Shown here one piece after another: positions 21,138 through 32,468 of a DNA stretch of 64,000 nucleotides (the first letter of the stretch is position 1; every line of letters starts with the position of its first letter). A program made the translations under genes and the position numbers. Under the pieces are notes generated by a model, which was not told the DNA's origin, searched no databases, and was given only the letters and a program-made list of their open reading frames with translations. Source of the stretch: Macrolepiota albuminosa (lineage: Eukaryota; Basidiomycota; Agaricomycetes; Agaricales; Agaricaceae); NCBI GenBank assembly GCA_027475525.1, contig JAMWFC010000049.1, forward strand, positions 2,464,947 through 2,528,946, given 5' to 3'.

Positions 21138-24100
21138 TTATGCGCCTTTTGCTAGCTGTTGAGGGCGCTTCACACCCTGCAACTCTAGGTACCTGTCCAT
21201 CGCTGCAAGGTCTTTGCAGTTCACTAGCAGTTCCCAGGTAGTATCACCTAAGCTCCACCTTACCTTGAATTCGAGGTTTCCCTTCGTCCACCGATGACCT
21301 ATGAGGTCATCTACAAACCACTCCTGGTCATTGCCAGTTTCAAAGTCATACGGCTCTGGAGTCGCGCAATTAGGGAAAAGCACATCACTACTGGCCATAT
21401 ACGGTTGCAATAGCGACACATGAAACTTGGGAACTATCCTGCACGCTTGCAGCGCATGGGGTAGTTTCAACACATAGTTAGACGTGCTTGGCACCGCTTT
21501 AAGGACCTTATATGGTCCAATCCACTTTGGACACAACTCACTCGCCCTGCCTTTTGGCAGGTTCAAGTTCTTTGTCAAAAGGTACACTAGGTTCCCTTTC
21601 TCGATGTCCGGCTCATCACGTCTGCGATTATTCGCATGTTTGGTCTGCCATACACGCGATTCTATAATCACATTATGGGCATCTGCCAAATTCCCTAGTG
21701 TGTTGCGTGCAAACTGCTTTACTCCCACATGAATAACTTTGTCCATACGAAGTTCACAGATCATGGATGGCATGTAGCCATTGTTGAGTTCAAAGGGTGA
21801 ATACCCTGTAGTTTCTGATAAGTTTGACCATCTATTTGTGGATGAAACAACGTCAACATGAGCAACTTTGCTTCTAGCAGTTTGTGCAACTCCTTCCACC
21901 ATTTGGAAGTGAACTTAGCATCTTGATCGCTTACGATCAAACTTGGCAATCCATGGAGACACACTATCTCCTTGAGATAGATCTACGACAAGTCTGATGC
22001 TGTCATGGTGGTTCTCACCGGAATGAGATGGACCATACTGATCATTCTGCAGATCACTACCCAAAGGTAGTTAAAGCCTTTCAACTCGGGAAACGGACCT
22101 ATAAAGTCCATCCTGATCGAATCCCAAGGTTTGACCAGTATAGGTAGCGAATGAAGCTTTCCTGGTGGCTTCAATGTCGATACTTTCAACTGTTGACATA
22201 GCTCGCATGTCAAGCAGAAGTGGCTCGTCTCTTTGGCCATTTGTGGCCACCAGTACCAGTGTCGCACATAGTCCAGCATTTTCTGAGTTCCGAAGTGGCC
22301 CACTACTCTATGGGCCTGGTCCAGGATAGCCGTAATCAGCGACCTCTCCTGGGGAATGCAGATGACTTTGGACCCCATGGGTCTGGTAAGGTAGACGAGC
22401 TGCTGCTCCACCTTGAAGCGTGGATGCACTTGGACATTGTTCAGAATCTCTAAGAAGAGATTATCATCCTTGTATCCATGCTGGATACGTGTGCAGAATT
22501 GCGCATTGCCTAAGTCGGCCAGTGCAGGAGTTTGGTCCTGTGACTCCAGTGCTTGCTGGAGCATCATATCAGTACCTCTTGTAGGCACCCCTTGCCTCGT
22601 CTCTTCACTAGGCTGAGGGACCTCATGATCCACCAGCACCTGAGCTTCAATATTGCAAGTCTCTTGCTGTTTGTGCAGTTGCTTACTGTGATGTGTTTCC
22701 TGCGCTCACATGGTGCGTAGCTTGACCCTATGTTCCCTGATTTTGTGGAACCGATGCAGAGGCAAATCTTTGCCCTCTGGGTCAATACGTTTGTCTGCCT
22801 GGACATAGTCATGCGCGTCATGGACGTCATCTCGAGTATCACTCTCGAAATATTGAGACAGGCAATCCGCGACTTTGTTCAATTCACCTTTTACATAGGT
22901 GATGTCAAACTGATACCGCGATATGTAGTCAATCCAGCGACGTTGTTGCGGAGATAGGTGCACCTGAGTCTTGAAGAACTCTAGTGCTTTGTGATCCGTA
23001 ATGATGTGGATCTTATATCCCATCAGTTTATCCTCCCATTTTAGGAGGGCTTCCAGGATAGCGAGTGTTTCTAACTCATGTACAGCATAATTCTGCTGAG
23101 CAGCAGTGAATTTATGGGACATAAATCCTGCTGGTCGGCAAGTCTGCCACGTTTTACCTTGGCCAAACATGGGCCCAACCCCAGTCTTTGACGCATCACA
23201 TATGAGCCAGATGGGCTTGTTGATGCATGGATCAATTGGCTGGATGACTGGCATCTTCGCGCATATGTGCTTAATCATCTCAAAACACCGCTGGTGCAGC
23301 GGTCTCCAGTGAAAAGGGGCCCCATTCTGGGTCATGGCCATAAGTGGCCCTGTGTATGCAGTGATGTCTGGCAAGAAGTTGCCAATATAGTTTACAAGTC
23401 CAACAAATCATTGGATATCATTATATGTGCATGGAGTACACCACTCTCGGATTTGGTCAAGCTTATCCGTATCTGGGTGAATGCCCTTCTCATCAATGAC
23501 GTGACCGAGACAATCTATACTCATTGCATACAACTCGCACTTCTTCCATTTGAGATAGAGACTGGCCTTCCATAGCCATTCAAATACAACTCGTAGGTGC
23601 TGCTCATGCTCCTCAATGGTGTCAGAAAAGATGAATATATCGTCTAAATAGACGTGCATAAACTTCCCAATTACATCTCAGAAGATTGAGGTCATTAACC
23701 TCTGAAATGTCGCCGGTGCATTACAGTCACCAATCTGCATGATGTTACTCATAAACGTCCCCATCAGGGACAAGAACAGCGTCTTTGGTATATCCTCTTC
23801 GCATATGCAAACCTATTCATACGCGTCTGTGAGGTCGATTTTTGACCTATACTTTGCTGTCGTGATATCTTCTTGTATTACTTCCTGATCTGGAAGAGGT
23901 GTCACATCCTTGACTATATTATCATTGCGCTGTCGTGCATCCAATGCAGTCCTTAATGTCCCATCCTTCTTGGGAATACAAAGTAATGGTGCAGCTTGCA
24001 CCGCTGGTCGTGGTTCCCACCACTTTGCGTTTATGTATCTATTCGTCTTTTCATGAAGTTGATCCTGTAGTGCTCACGGGCAGCGAGGCAAATGATATTT

Positions 24101-27100
24101 GTACTGCTTGTTATTGTCAATGAGGTTAATCTCATGATTAACCTCCCGCCATGGAGGAAGCTCTTCTTTTGTTCCATTGACAATATCAGCAAACTCCAGT
24201 TGCCATTGCTGGCACAATTGAGGAATATCCTCCTCTGTAAGGCTCACAGCCTTACCTTTCCCTTTTGCTATGCATGCTATATGCAGTTGAACCTTTGGTT
24301 CAAATTGCTTCTATAAGGCACGTACGGGCTCCTCTGTGAGATCTCCTGGATTCAACCTTACAACCGGTTGTTTTCTTGTTGTACTCGCCGACAACTGCAC
24401 GCTTCTCGCTTTCAGCAAGAGTCTGTCAAATACGATATCCGATGTTTTGGAAATCTCGTCCTCTTTTGCATGACGGTACACTTGTCCCGTCTGGGTTGCC
24501 TGCACCCTTCCCATAGTCTGCGTCAGCATTGACGCCACCAGCTTGTTTCACTCCCATGGCATTTGTGGGTCATACACCCATTGCACTCCTGGCCGAGGCA
24601 CTGGTCGGTCCATTAGTGACCTAGTGCTACCCACAGTTCCCATCGTACTGTATACCTCGTCCTTGACGAGATCCTCAACCTTCACTTGAGAGCTAGTCAG
24701 CTGGCATTCCAGCGACTCCACCACGCGTCTACCACGCTCATTCTTGCACTGTACAGCCTGTTTAGGCTTTCCATTGATACACCCAATCACCTCCGGGTGC
24801 TTCCCCTTCTTCAGAGTTCCTTGAAACTCTTCCTCAGACATCAGTATAGCCAGCGAGTCTGCTGGCAGGCTTTTTGGTGGGACCTGTTTGTCCTCCACCT
24901 CCTGTACAGTTGCTCTCCTGCAACCATCTAGTCAGTTGCGTTCATCACGCCACTTTTCAGTTGCGCAATAGCACCTCAAACGACCATCTGTGTCGTTCAA
25001 CACAACTTTCTCCGCCTTCAAAGGCATACCATTCACAACGACCATGTTGTTCACAAAATCCAGCAACACCTTGTTCTTACGCATGAACGGCGTACCGATA
25101 ATCATGTCGTAGCGATCAAAATTTGCTATATCCACATATTCTTTCATTGATGTTCCTGATGTCTTTATTCTCACTTCAGCGCCAAACTGCACCATAGCGT
25201 GACTTCCTACAGTCCCCAGCTGGAGCATCAATGGCTCCTCCAGTTCATGAACACAAATCACGTTGACATGAGCAAACTGGGGCATAATGCCCGTAGTGGT
25301 ACTCCCTGAGTCCCACAACGTCCATGCTGAATGTCCATTGACATCAACATATGTGACCAGGCACTCCTTCTCTTTGGGAGTATAGCGTGGCCGCTGCAAC
25401 TTATTAGTTGCCTTCTGCAGGGTTACGCGTCTCATTTGGACGTGCTGATCTCCATGGCACTCCGTCAGTGCAAACAGGTGTTTCTCCTTGTCATCACAAG
25501 CATAGTAGTCGCTGTCGTACACATCCACTGCGACGTATTTGTTGCTATCAATCTGGATGCTCTCGGCATCATCCACTTCCGACCCATCAGCCTCTACCTG
25601 CGGTTCTTCCTCCGCTTCTTTGATGATCTCGTCATCCTTGTCATCACTGACAACATTGCTAGGTGCCACAGCCGTATGGGCTGCTCAGATGTGTGCCTTA
25701 GGAGGGGCGGGACATTCCTTAGCAAAATGCCCGCTCCTGCCACAGTTGTAGCACACTGAAGGGTCTCCAGCAGTCCTTCTCTGGGCCACTCCAGGGCCCC
25801 CAGTAGCTTTGCTTGCCATCCACGCCACAGGTGCTACTACCCCTTTTGCCGCTACTTGGTTTTGACCCAAGAAGGGTCAACTATCCTTTGCTGGCAATTG
25901 TCCAGCAGGCTTTGATCGAGGCCATTGGCCTCCAGAGATTGACTTGCGGACAACAAATTGCAGATTGCAATTGTTCTCCATATCTGTCCATTTGGCCAGG
26001 AAAGTTCCCACCTTCACTGCCTGATGGTTCACTGTTCCTCGGCGTGAACTACGCTGCTCATAATGGTTTGCAGTCTGTGTCAACTGCTCATAACGGATGG
26101 CATATGCCAAAAATTCGGTCACAGTATTGACCTCCGGAGACAAATTGTCGTTGCATATTAATGCCCTCCTCATGTCTGCAGGTATTCTGTCCAGGAATGT
26201 CTCACAAATAGTGTATTCGTCTGGATAGATGGCCATATTCTGTGCATGGCCCACAAGGTCATCATAAAAGGTCTGGACACCAGTCTTTGCATCATACACT
26301 CCCTTCCTAAAGGCATTGCGAGCTTCCTGCATCGTAGCAGCATTGACAAACCGATTATACAGTCCTATCAGGACTTCTTTAAATGTCCAATGTGATTTGT
26401 CACGATTAATGTGGAGGACATGGCAATGGAACCAATTCCAAGCCTCTCCCTCCATAAATTCATGTAGCACGAATATCCTTTCCTGGTCCATGTTGTCTCC
26501 ACCATAGCAGCAGGCTGCTAGGTGGTAGCAAACGTCCATGGCCCAATCCTCCAGTTGAGAGAACCTATGTCCTCTGGCGTACGCATGGATGTGCTTACCA
26601 TCGGACTTATGGGGGCTTACCCCAGCAGGGAATTTAAACCTGACTCGAAGGGAGTCATCCATCAGACGAGTGAGATGGTCATGCATATGATCCATATGGA
26701 TCCTGACGGCTTCATTCATTCCTGGCATAGTTTCACGCAATTCATGAGGTGCGGGCATCGAAAATGCCCAGGGACTGTGAAACAGGTGTTCATTAGCCGT
26801 TTGTTCTGGCCGTGGGGTAGGCTGTTGCCCCACTTGTGGCTCTGCTGGTACTCCACCAGCCCGCCTGCCACTATCACGACAATTATTATCGTCTCAATCG
26901 TCATTCCTACAATCACGCCCTCCACCGTTGTTATTGCGACGAATTGGCTCTCTCCGCTTGTAGTGGTCACTACTATTATCACTACCACCCGGATTTCTGT
27001 CTGGTTCAGCAGTTCGAGCTGTGAATTGTTGCCGCATGTCATCGACAGGCATTACATCCTCATGCCCTTCAAAGGCTACCCCCTGGTCGTCAATTAACGA

Positions 27101-27490
27101 CTCACCATGATCGCACAAGTCCTGGTTGCATATCCTCTGGTAATTGACACGTTCATTCCAGTTGTCCACTAGGTGGACACGTCGCACTATGTGTTGTGGT
27201 CGTGTTTGTTCATCCAGAATGTGGACTTCGTCCACCTCTTCCTTGATAGTAACTTGTTTTCAAGGTGTCTTAACCTCCTGCACTGCAAGTATTGCCTCTG
27301 GCTCTGCTGGAGTCGTCATCACAGTCTCTACCTCAGACAATGCCTGCTGAGGCACTCCGCTAACGATGCATTGACAGTTTGCGGCATTCTGATGCTGAAC
27401 GTAGTCTTGCTGAGACTCATTGGCCTGACAAGGTGCATTGAGCAACTCCATCGCGTCCGCGATTAATGGCGCTCGTTGGTGCACACTCAT
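21138..27490 (-). pseudogene. Chromovirus gag-pol polyprotein (protease, RT, RNase H, integrase, chromodomain)
   Basis: One frame with many nonsense codons. Domains in order: retrotransposon gag (GEAWNWFHCHVL near 26430, FLDRIPADMRRAL near 26170), knuckle CYNCGRSGHFAKECP near 25740, protease WTLWDSGSTTTG near 25310, RT (CIPKKDGTLRTALDARQRN near 23970; catalytic VYLDDIFIFS near 23650), RNase H (LICDASKTGVG near 23210; TDHKALEFF near 23000), integrase zinc finger H..H..CLTCELC near 22210, core MDFIGPF and SDQDAKF, GPY-like WIGPYKVLK near 21510, and a chromodomain (EWFVDDLIGHRW to TTWELLVN) at 21310-21220. The chromodomain would target H3K9-methylated chromatin. After HPQIDGQT near 21845 a deletion fuses straight to TTGYSPFELNNGY, removing the catalytic Glu region and shifting frame. 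Confidence 0.93.
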
Positions 27491-27538
27491 CTCACATTCT
27501 ACTGAGTCGGCCAGAGTGGCCGTGGAGACTGCTGACCC

Positions 27539-28432
27539 TCACGCTGCTTTGCGCTTAAGGTATTCAACCACTTCGAGTTCGAAGATACGCACAAACAATT
27601 CGATATATTCATTCAAATCTGCACGGGGTACATTGTGGCTCCTAGCAGCCAGCAACTGTAAGTGCTTTACTACATAAAGCTGCAGACGCTTTCGTGTCAA
27701 TTCCTTCACGACCGACGGATATCGGTCTAACACCAGCTGTAACTGGATAGACAAGGTTGAATGCGACCTTTTGCTTTCCTCATCATCTGAGGATTCCAGC
27801 TTGGACTCTAAGTCCATAACTCTCCTGAGGCCGTCATGCCTCACTTGCGGCTGTTTGCCAGCCTGTCTGTGCAACTCTGGAATTCCAGGCGCTGTTGATG
27901 CCTTTTCCAACCTTACGACATTGTCGTCCTCCCTACTGACCACTATTGCTGGTCCTTGTGCCTGTCCTTGTATTGTCAGTGACGATGGTCCCGGTTCAGT
28001 AGCCGCATCAGCCACATATTCCAAATGCTGTTCAGTAGGTGCAGTCCAGAATGGAGTACTATGCGCAAACGCACTGCCTTGTACCATTTCTGAGTACTGG
28101 GTAATATCTGGTTGACCCTCAGAATGAACTGACGAGCTCTCAGGCAATACCGGATACATCAATGAAGACATTTGGCTCGCTGGCAGCGACACTCCTGAGA
28201 CCGCAGATCTCTCTCCTGGTTTACCACCAGGTCATACAATGGACATCATCTGTGATACGGATAGCCCACCAGGCATTTCAAAGCTTGCGCTGACATCACG
28301 AGGAATCCTTTCGTCCCGCTTTGGCAGAGGTTGGTATGCTGACGCAGATTGCGTCTTCACAGCTTGAAGCACAGGTAGGTCACCTGTGTCTGCAGCTGGG
28401 AACGGAGGATCCAGATTAAGAGAGCCAGTCAT
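27539..28432 (-). pseudogene. Chromovirus ORF1
   Basis: ATG at 28432 (MTGSLNLDPPFPAAD) gives 297 codons to TGA at 27539-27541, with one premature TGA at 28232-28234 where the older copy retains Trp. The C-terminal part is helical and charged (FELEVVEYLKRKAA). The closing TGA is present in both copies, so ORF1 may truly end here, with gag-pol (from about 27490, same frame) made by readthrough or re-initiation; this is inference. No known domain recognised. Confidence 0.72.
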
Positions 28433-28543
28433 GGAAACATGTTTTTGATGTGATGCCAACAGAAAATCGAGAGGTTTTGATGATAGTTGCCTAGTCGGTA
28501 ACAAGCCTAGAGTTTAAAGCCGATAGCAGAAGATTTAAAAAAA

Positions 28544-28716
28544 TGTAACCTGAGTTACGAGTTAGAACTATCTTGTGTGTATCACACAGTGCTAAATCAG
28601 ACCGCAGTATCAGATTTGACTAGTACTTAGAGTGAAAACAAGATGTTGTCTTATGTAATACTCCACTGAAGGATTATAGTGTCATTGACGCTGGTAACAC
28701 ATGTGATTCTGTTACA
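28544..28716 (-). repeat. Chromovirus 5' LTR
   Basis: 173 bp; differs from the 3' LTR at only a handful of sites, mostly transitions. The leader that follows on the minus strand begins with a T-run, and no standard tRNA-Met primer site is obvious next to it. Confidence 0.95.
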
Positions 28717-28721
28717 TTGTC

Positions 28722-28880
28722 GTCACATGTTGTGGATCTTTTTCAAGGTCAGGCTCCCATGTCTACAGTTTTTGGCACCTGCTTACAGTTTTCAGCAGCT
28801 ATTGATAGGGTTTCTATAGTTTCTGGGATCCTTCTTTTATTATTGCCTGCCTTGTGTTAGAGCCAGACATATCAATATAT
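28722..28880 (+). repeat. Repeat R copy 1, right part
   Basis: Continues R after the chromovirus: CAGGCTCCCATGTCTACAGT, then TTTTGGCACCTGCTTACAG, then TGCCTGCCTTGTGTTAGA, matching 30468-30580. Confidence 0.7.
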
Positions 28881-29689
28881 TGTTCAGACCTTGAAGGAAG
28901 CCCTATTTGGACAACCAGAGTCATGCTGTTACTGGAAATGGGTGGGATGGGCAGTCAAGGAACAAGAAAGAAAATGGGTAAATACTTGAAGCAACATACC
29001 TTGGAAAGTTTATACCATGGGCTGTGACATCTGAATTGAGGAGAACAGCTTCTTCTGCTTTGGTGTAGCATAGTCCACTATGTAGCATTGGCCACATAGC
29101 TTTTCCTTACTTTAGTAGTTGATATTATTTTATATTTATTATAATATAATATTATTATTTACATTATTATAAATAGTTACACTTGCTGCTTACTAAGCAG
29201 CTTATTTTTGTATTACACTACATTGTCAATAGACTGGACTGGTCTGATTCTGTGCAGTGTGATCTTAAGCTCACAAAAGCCATAACTTTGTTACATTTGG
29301 TAAAGTCTGTGCTTGCTCAGATTTGGGTGCCTTGGTTGTTATGTGAATGGATCTTGTATATAGGTGGTAACCCAGGGATGAGGAAAAGGAGACTGCTTGC
29401 AATGGAGATGTGTTGTGCAGTGGGGAAGAAAACAATGACCTTAGATTTGGAGAGAGGAGAACTGCTTGGAGCAGTGGCAAGTAAAGGGACACTCACTCAT
29501 GTTTTTGCTGTCATTTGTCAGCAGCGACATACCAGATGTGGCAGACAAGGTGAATGCAGGAAAAAACCACGCAGTTGCCATAGCCGGGTGCTTTAGGGCC
29601 TGCGCCTAGTCAGTTGTGGCCCTTGAGGTGCTTATGCCAGGTCCAGGCAATCTGCACACCATCACAGCAAATACTAATGCAAAACTAGT
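28881..29689. other. CpG-free repeat relic, no gene
   Basis: No CpG dinucleotide occurs from 28723 to 29523. Contains an AT-rich stretch at 29110-29180. A short plus-strand open frame at 29183-29596 has no recognisable content. Confidence 0.55.
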
Positions 29690-30600
29690 AGTTTACTTTA
29701 AGTAAAGTCATCCAAAATGGAATTTAGACTGAACTGTTACTTTATTTCAACTTTCTGGTCTCACAGAGTATGTGGAGCAAATGTTACACTTGCGCACACT
29801 TTGTGAAAGTGTAGTATAATTTTTAACTGATTTTATTGAAATGAGAAACTTAGTTCACACTCAAAATGGGCACAAATAAGTATTCTTACTAATGCTTAAA
29901 GTCAACTAAAGTGTTCATTGGCCTAATATGTCTGCTCCCTAGAGACTCCAAGCCATGGCAAGTGAGTTGCTTGCCTGATTCCCCCAGTTCCATCCTTTTT
30001 TTATATCTTTTTTCCTTGTGCACAGACCATGGCATATTCACATGTTTTGATGTTGGCACTCAGCGTAGCATTGTACCAGGTCTGGACCTTGGTTGCTGCC
30101 TTTGCCGGTACTTGGCATTTTGGCTAAAGGTTTGCCCATCTTTTTCTTCAGCTGAGTCTCTTCTCTAACTTCTTTTGCTGCTTTCTTATCCTCATTCCCT
30201 CCTTCTTGGTGCTTCCGTGTCATGTTGTGGTTGTGTGGTTGTGATAAGTCATGTCAAGAAGCTGAGGACGCAGGTTTGGTGTTGTCATAATGGTATGTCA
30301 TCATTTGGGAATAGCTTTGATGGCTGATGTCAGATCAGATGGAGTTTGATCTTTGCCAAGCACTGCTACTCATTGGCTATCTCTATGATCAAAATATTGG
30401 CATGTCACTTACTTTGCTGTTTTACATGCTGAGTTTGTTGTCCTTACTCATTGTGGATTGGTTTGAGGTACAGGCTCCCACGTCCACAGTTTTTGATGCC
30501 TGCTTACAGTTTTCAGATAACTATTTGGTTTGTTTATTTTTAGGAAGCCTTTCTTATCTTTTGTATGCCTTGTTTTAGAAGCATCCATATTACCTCCCCC
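29690..30600 (+). repeat. Repeat R copy 2
   Basis: Uninterrupted copy of the repeat that flanks the chromovirus (16750-17518 plus 28722-28880), roughly 75% alike by eye, same orientation. The clean joining of the two flanks against this copy confirms the chromovirus insertion point. Confidence 0.7.
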
Positions 30601-31020
30601 ATACTATGTAATGACTGTCCTCATGCCTTCAAGTCATCATTTCTTTTTTGCCTTGTTTTTGCTAATTGCCGGTTACCCAGCTAATCACCTCCCTGGCCAT
30701 AAAGACATGTTGGCATTGCTTTCCAAAGTTGACCATGTTCTTGACTCCATTCAGCTGCCTGATGACAACAAGGTAGTCCCTTGTGCTGACCTCCAAAAGT
30801 GTTTTGATGCTGTTGACTTAGCTGCACAACACCAGCTTTATCAACTTGACATTGCGCTGCAGACTTTCAAGCTTATTTTGAACCATCATGCTCACCTCAG
30901 CAAGATCCTTGGCCTTTCTGAGGTTGACCAAGCAGGTTTGTTATTGCATGCCCTTCAAGTCTCACTGCCAGTGCATCATTTTCTAACCTTTGTGTCTTTG
31001 TCACTTTGAACTGTTTATTT
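30601..31020 (+). pseudogene. Coding relic of unknown origin
   Basis: Open plus frame ending near 31009 reads HLPGHKDMLALLSKVDHVLD, CADLQKCFDAVDLAAQHQLY and LDIALQTFKLILNHHAHLSK. It is regular, helical and protein-like, in the frame that continues from repeat R. No family recognised; it may be the 3' coding part of the R element. Confidence 0.35.
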
Positions 31021-31342
31021 TTAGTCTGGACATGACAATTCTGACATTTAGTTTTAAGACCTCCTACAGGACGGATTCAAAGACCCCATGGCAGTATCAG
31101 TGGCTTCCCCATTGCAAACACTGATTCTGTGTCTGCTTAGTGGCCTTAAAATAGTCCCCCCCCTTCTCTATTCTGGAGTACCCAATAAATCCCTTAAATC
31201 CAAGACATGTGATTTTAGAAAATCTCTTAAGTTTTTCAAAACTTAATAAACATGTTTCATTTTCTTTTTCCTACTGTTAAATCCAGACTAGGCCTGAACT
31301 ATTGTTATTTCTTTAGAAATATAGTCCATTTCTCTGGATTTT

Positions 31343-31726
31343 TAATCAGTTGGAGGCAGACCCAACTCCTGGTCAGTGGGCTCATGGAGCCTTACTGTGC
31401 TAAATGAGATGTCCTTGGTGATTAACTCTGTAGGTTTTTGTGGTTCTTCCCTTAGCTCTTTTAGCTTAGCAGGTGTAATATCCACCCACTTCTCTACACC
31501 CTGAGGCAAGATTAGCTTTTTGTGAGCCTTGTAAGGTACAACCCAAAAAGCAGCTACTCCTGCTTGCCAAACCAACCCATCTAGCTCTGCTACAATATAA
31601 TTACCACCCTGAGTCTTGGCAATTACTACTATAGGCCCATGAAACCATAGCAACATCTTAGCACTGAATGAACTTTCAGTAGTCATGTTTTTGACTAGGA
31701 CCAAGTCCAATGGTTTAAAATTGAAG
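31343..31726 (-). pseudogene. Ty3/gypsy integrase C-terminus, cut by the gap
   Basis: The minus frame from the gap reads FNFKPLDLVLVKNM, then LLWFHGPIVVIAKTQGGNYI and VAELDGLVWQAGVAAFWVVP. This is the GPY/F-type module after the integrase core in fungal gypsy elements (usual wording: GDLVLVRN, GP..V, GG.Y.L.ELDG, AFRV.PY). It ends with a stop at 31343. The rest of pol would lie in the unsequenced gap. Confidence 0.72.
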
Positions 31727-31826
31727 NNNNNNNNNNNNNNNNNNNNNNNNNNNNNNNNNNNNNNNNNNNNNNNNNNNNNNNNNNNNNNNNNNNNNNNNNN
31801 NNNNNNNNNNNNNNNNNNNNNNNNNN
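31727..31826. other. Assembly gap (100 N)
   Basis: Exactly 100 N, a conventional placeholder for unknown length. Confidence 0.99.
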
Positions 31827-32468
31827 TATGCATATCGAAACACTCATACTAAACGTTCTGTTTCTAGTTATTTTTATTGTAGTTAGTAGAATATCTATAT
31901 ATATATTCTATACCCGTAGCTGGACGTCAAGACTAAACACATGCTGCTGGGTTTATGCGGTGATGACGCCCAAATTGCGCTAAGGTGCACTATCACTAGT
32001 ACAGCTACTTAGTCAATATAGCTTTAGGTGCGCTAAGTATGGGAGAGAGTCCCGGACAGGTCCCAGAGAACGCACAGTAGGCAAGAGGTTGGTGGTAAGG
32101 AAAAGGGGAGATTGGCGCTTATTTAAGGCCCAAAAATGCGGCAAGAGTATGCTAAAAAATCACCAATGAAAGGTGCTAAGAGGCGTGGGAAAGAGTCGCC
32201 AAGGAAAGGCGCTAAGGAGCGCGAGAGAGAGTCGCCAAGGAAAGGCGCTAAGAGACACTGTTAAGGGGTCACTAAGAGGCGCTAAGTGTTAGCACCTAAA
32301 AGAGATGATAAAATGACGAGATTGCTTAGCAGATCTAAGCGCAAATGCCTTGCCGTAGTTGCAAGACACTAAGAGATTGCAGACAGAAAGGGTGAGAGAG
32401 AACTAAAGCAGAGTCCCCTTGCCGACACGGTCAACAAAAAGGTAGTCTGTTGCGTAGGGTGACCAAAA
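31827..32468 (-). other. Leader-like region with dispersed GCGCTAAG words
   Basis: GCGCTAAG or close variants (GTGCTAAG) recur about every 30-80 bp from 31977 to 32290, often next to GAGTCGCCAAGGAAAG. No open frame. Probably the leader of the gypsy element whose integrase tail is at 31343-31726. Confidence 0.4.

Larger units (their letters stand above)
17519..28716 (-). mobile_element. Complete Ty3/gypsy chromovirus, 11.2 kb
   Basis: LTRs of 173 bp at 17519-17691 (3') and 28544-28716 (5'), with TGTAAC/GTTACA ends. A 5-bp target duplication TTGTC lies at 17514-17518 and 28717-28721. The polypurine tract ATTGGGGGGTA abuts the 3' LTR. Minus-strand order is ORF1, gag with zinc knuckle, protease, RT, RNase H, integrase, chromodomain, then an extra ORF. 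The frame is preserved over more than 6 kb but broken by about 15 TGA/TAG codons, one integrase deletion and frame changes in the 3' ORF, so it is dead as it stands. It lies inside repeat R. Confidence 0.95.
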
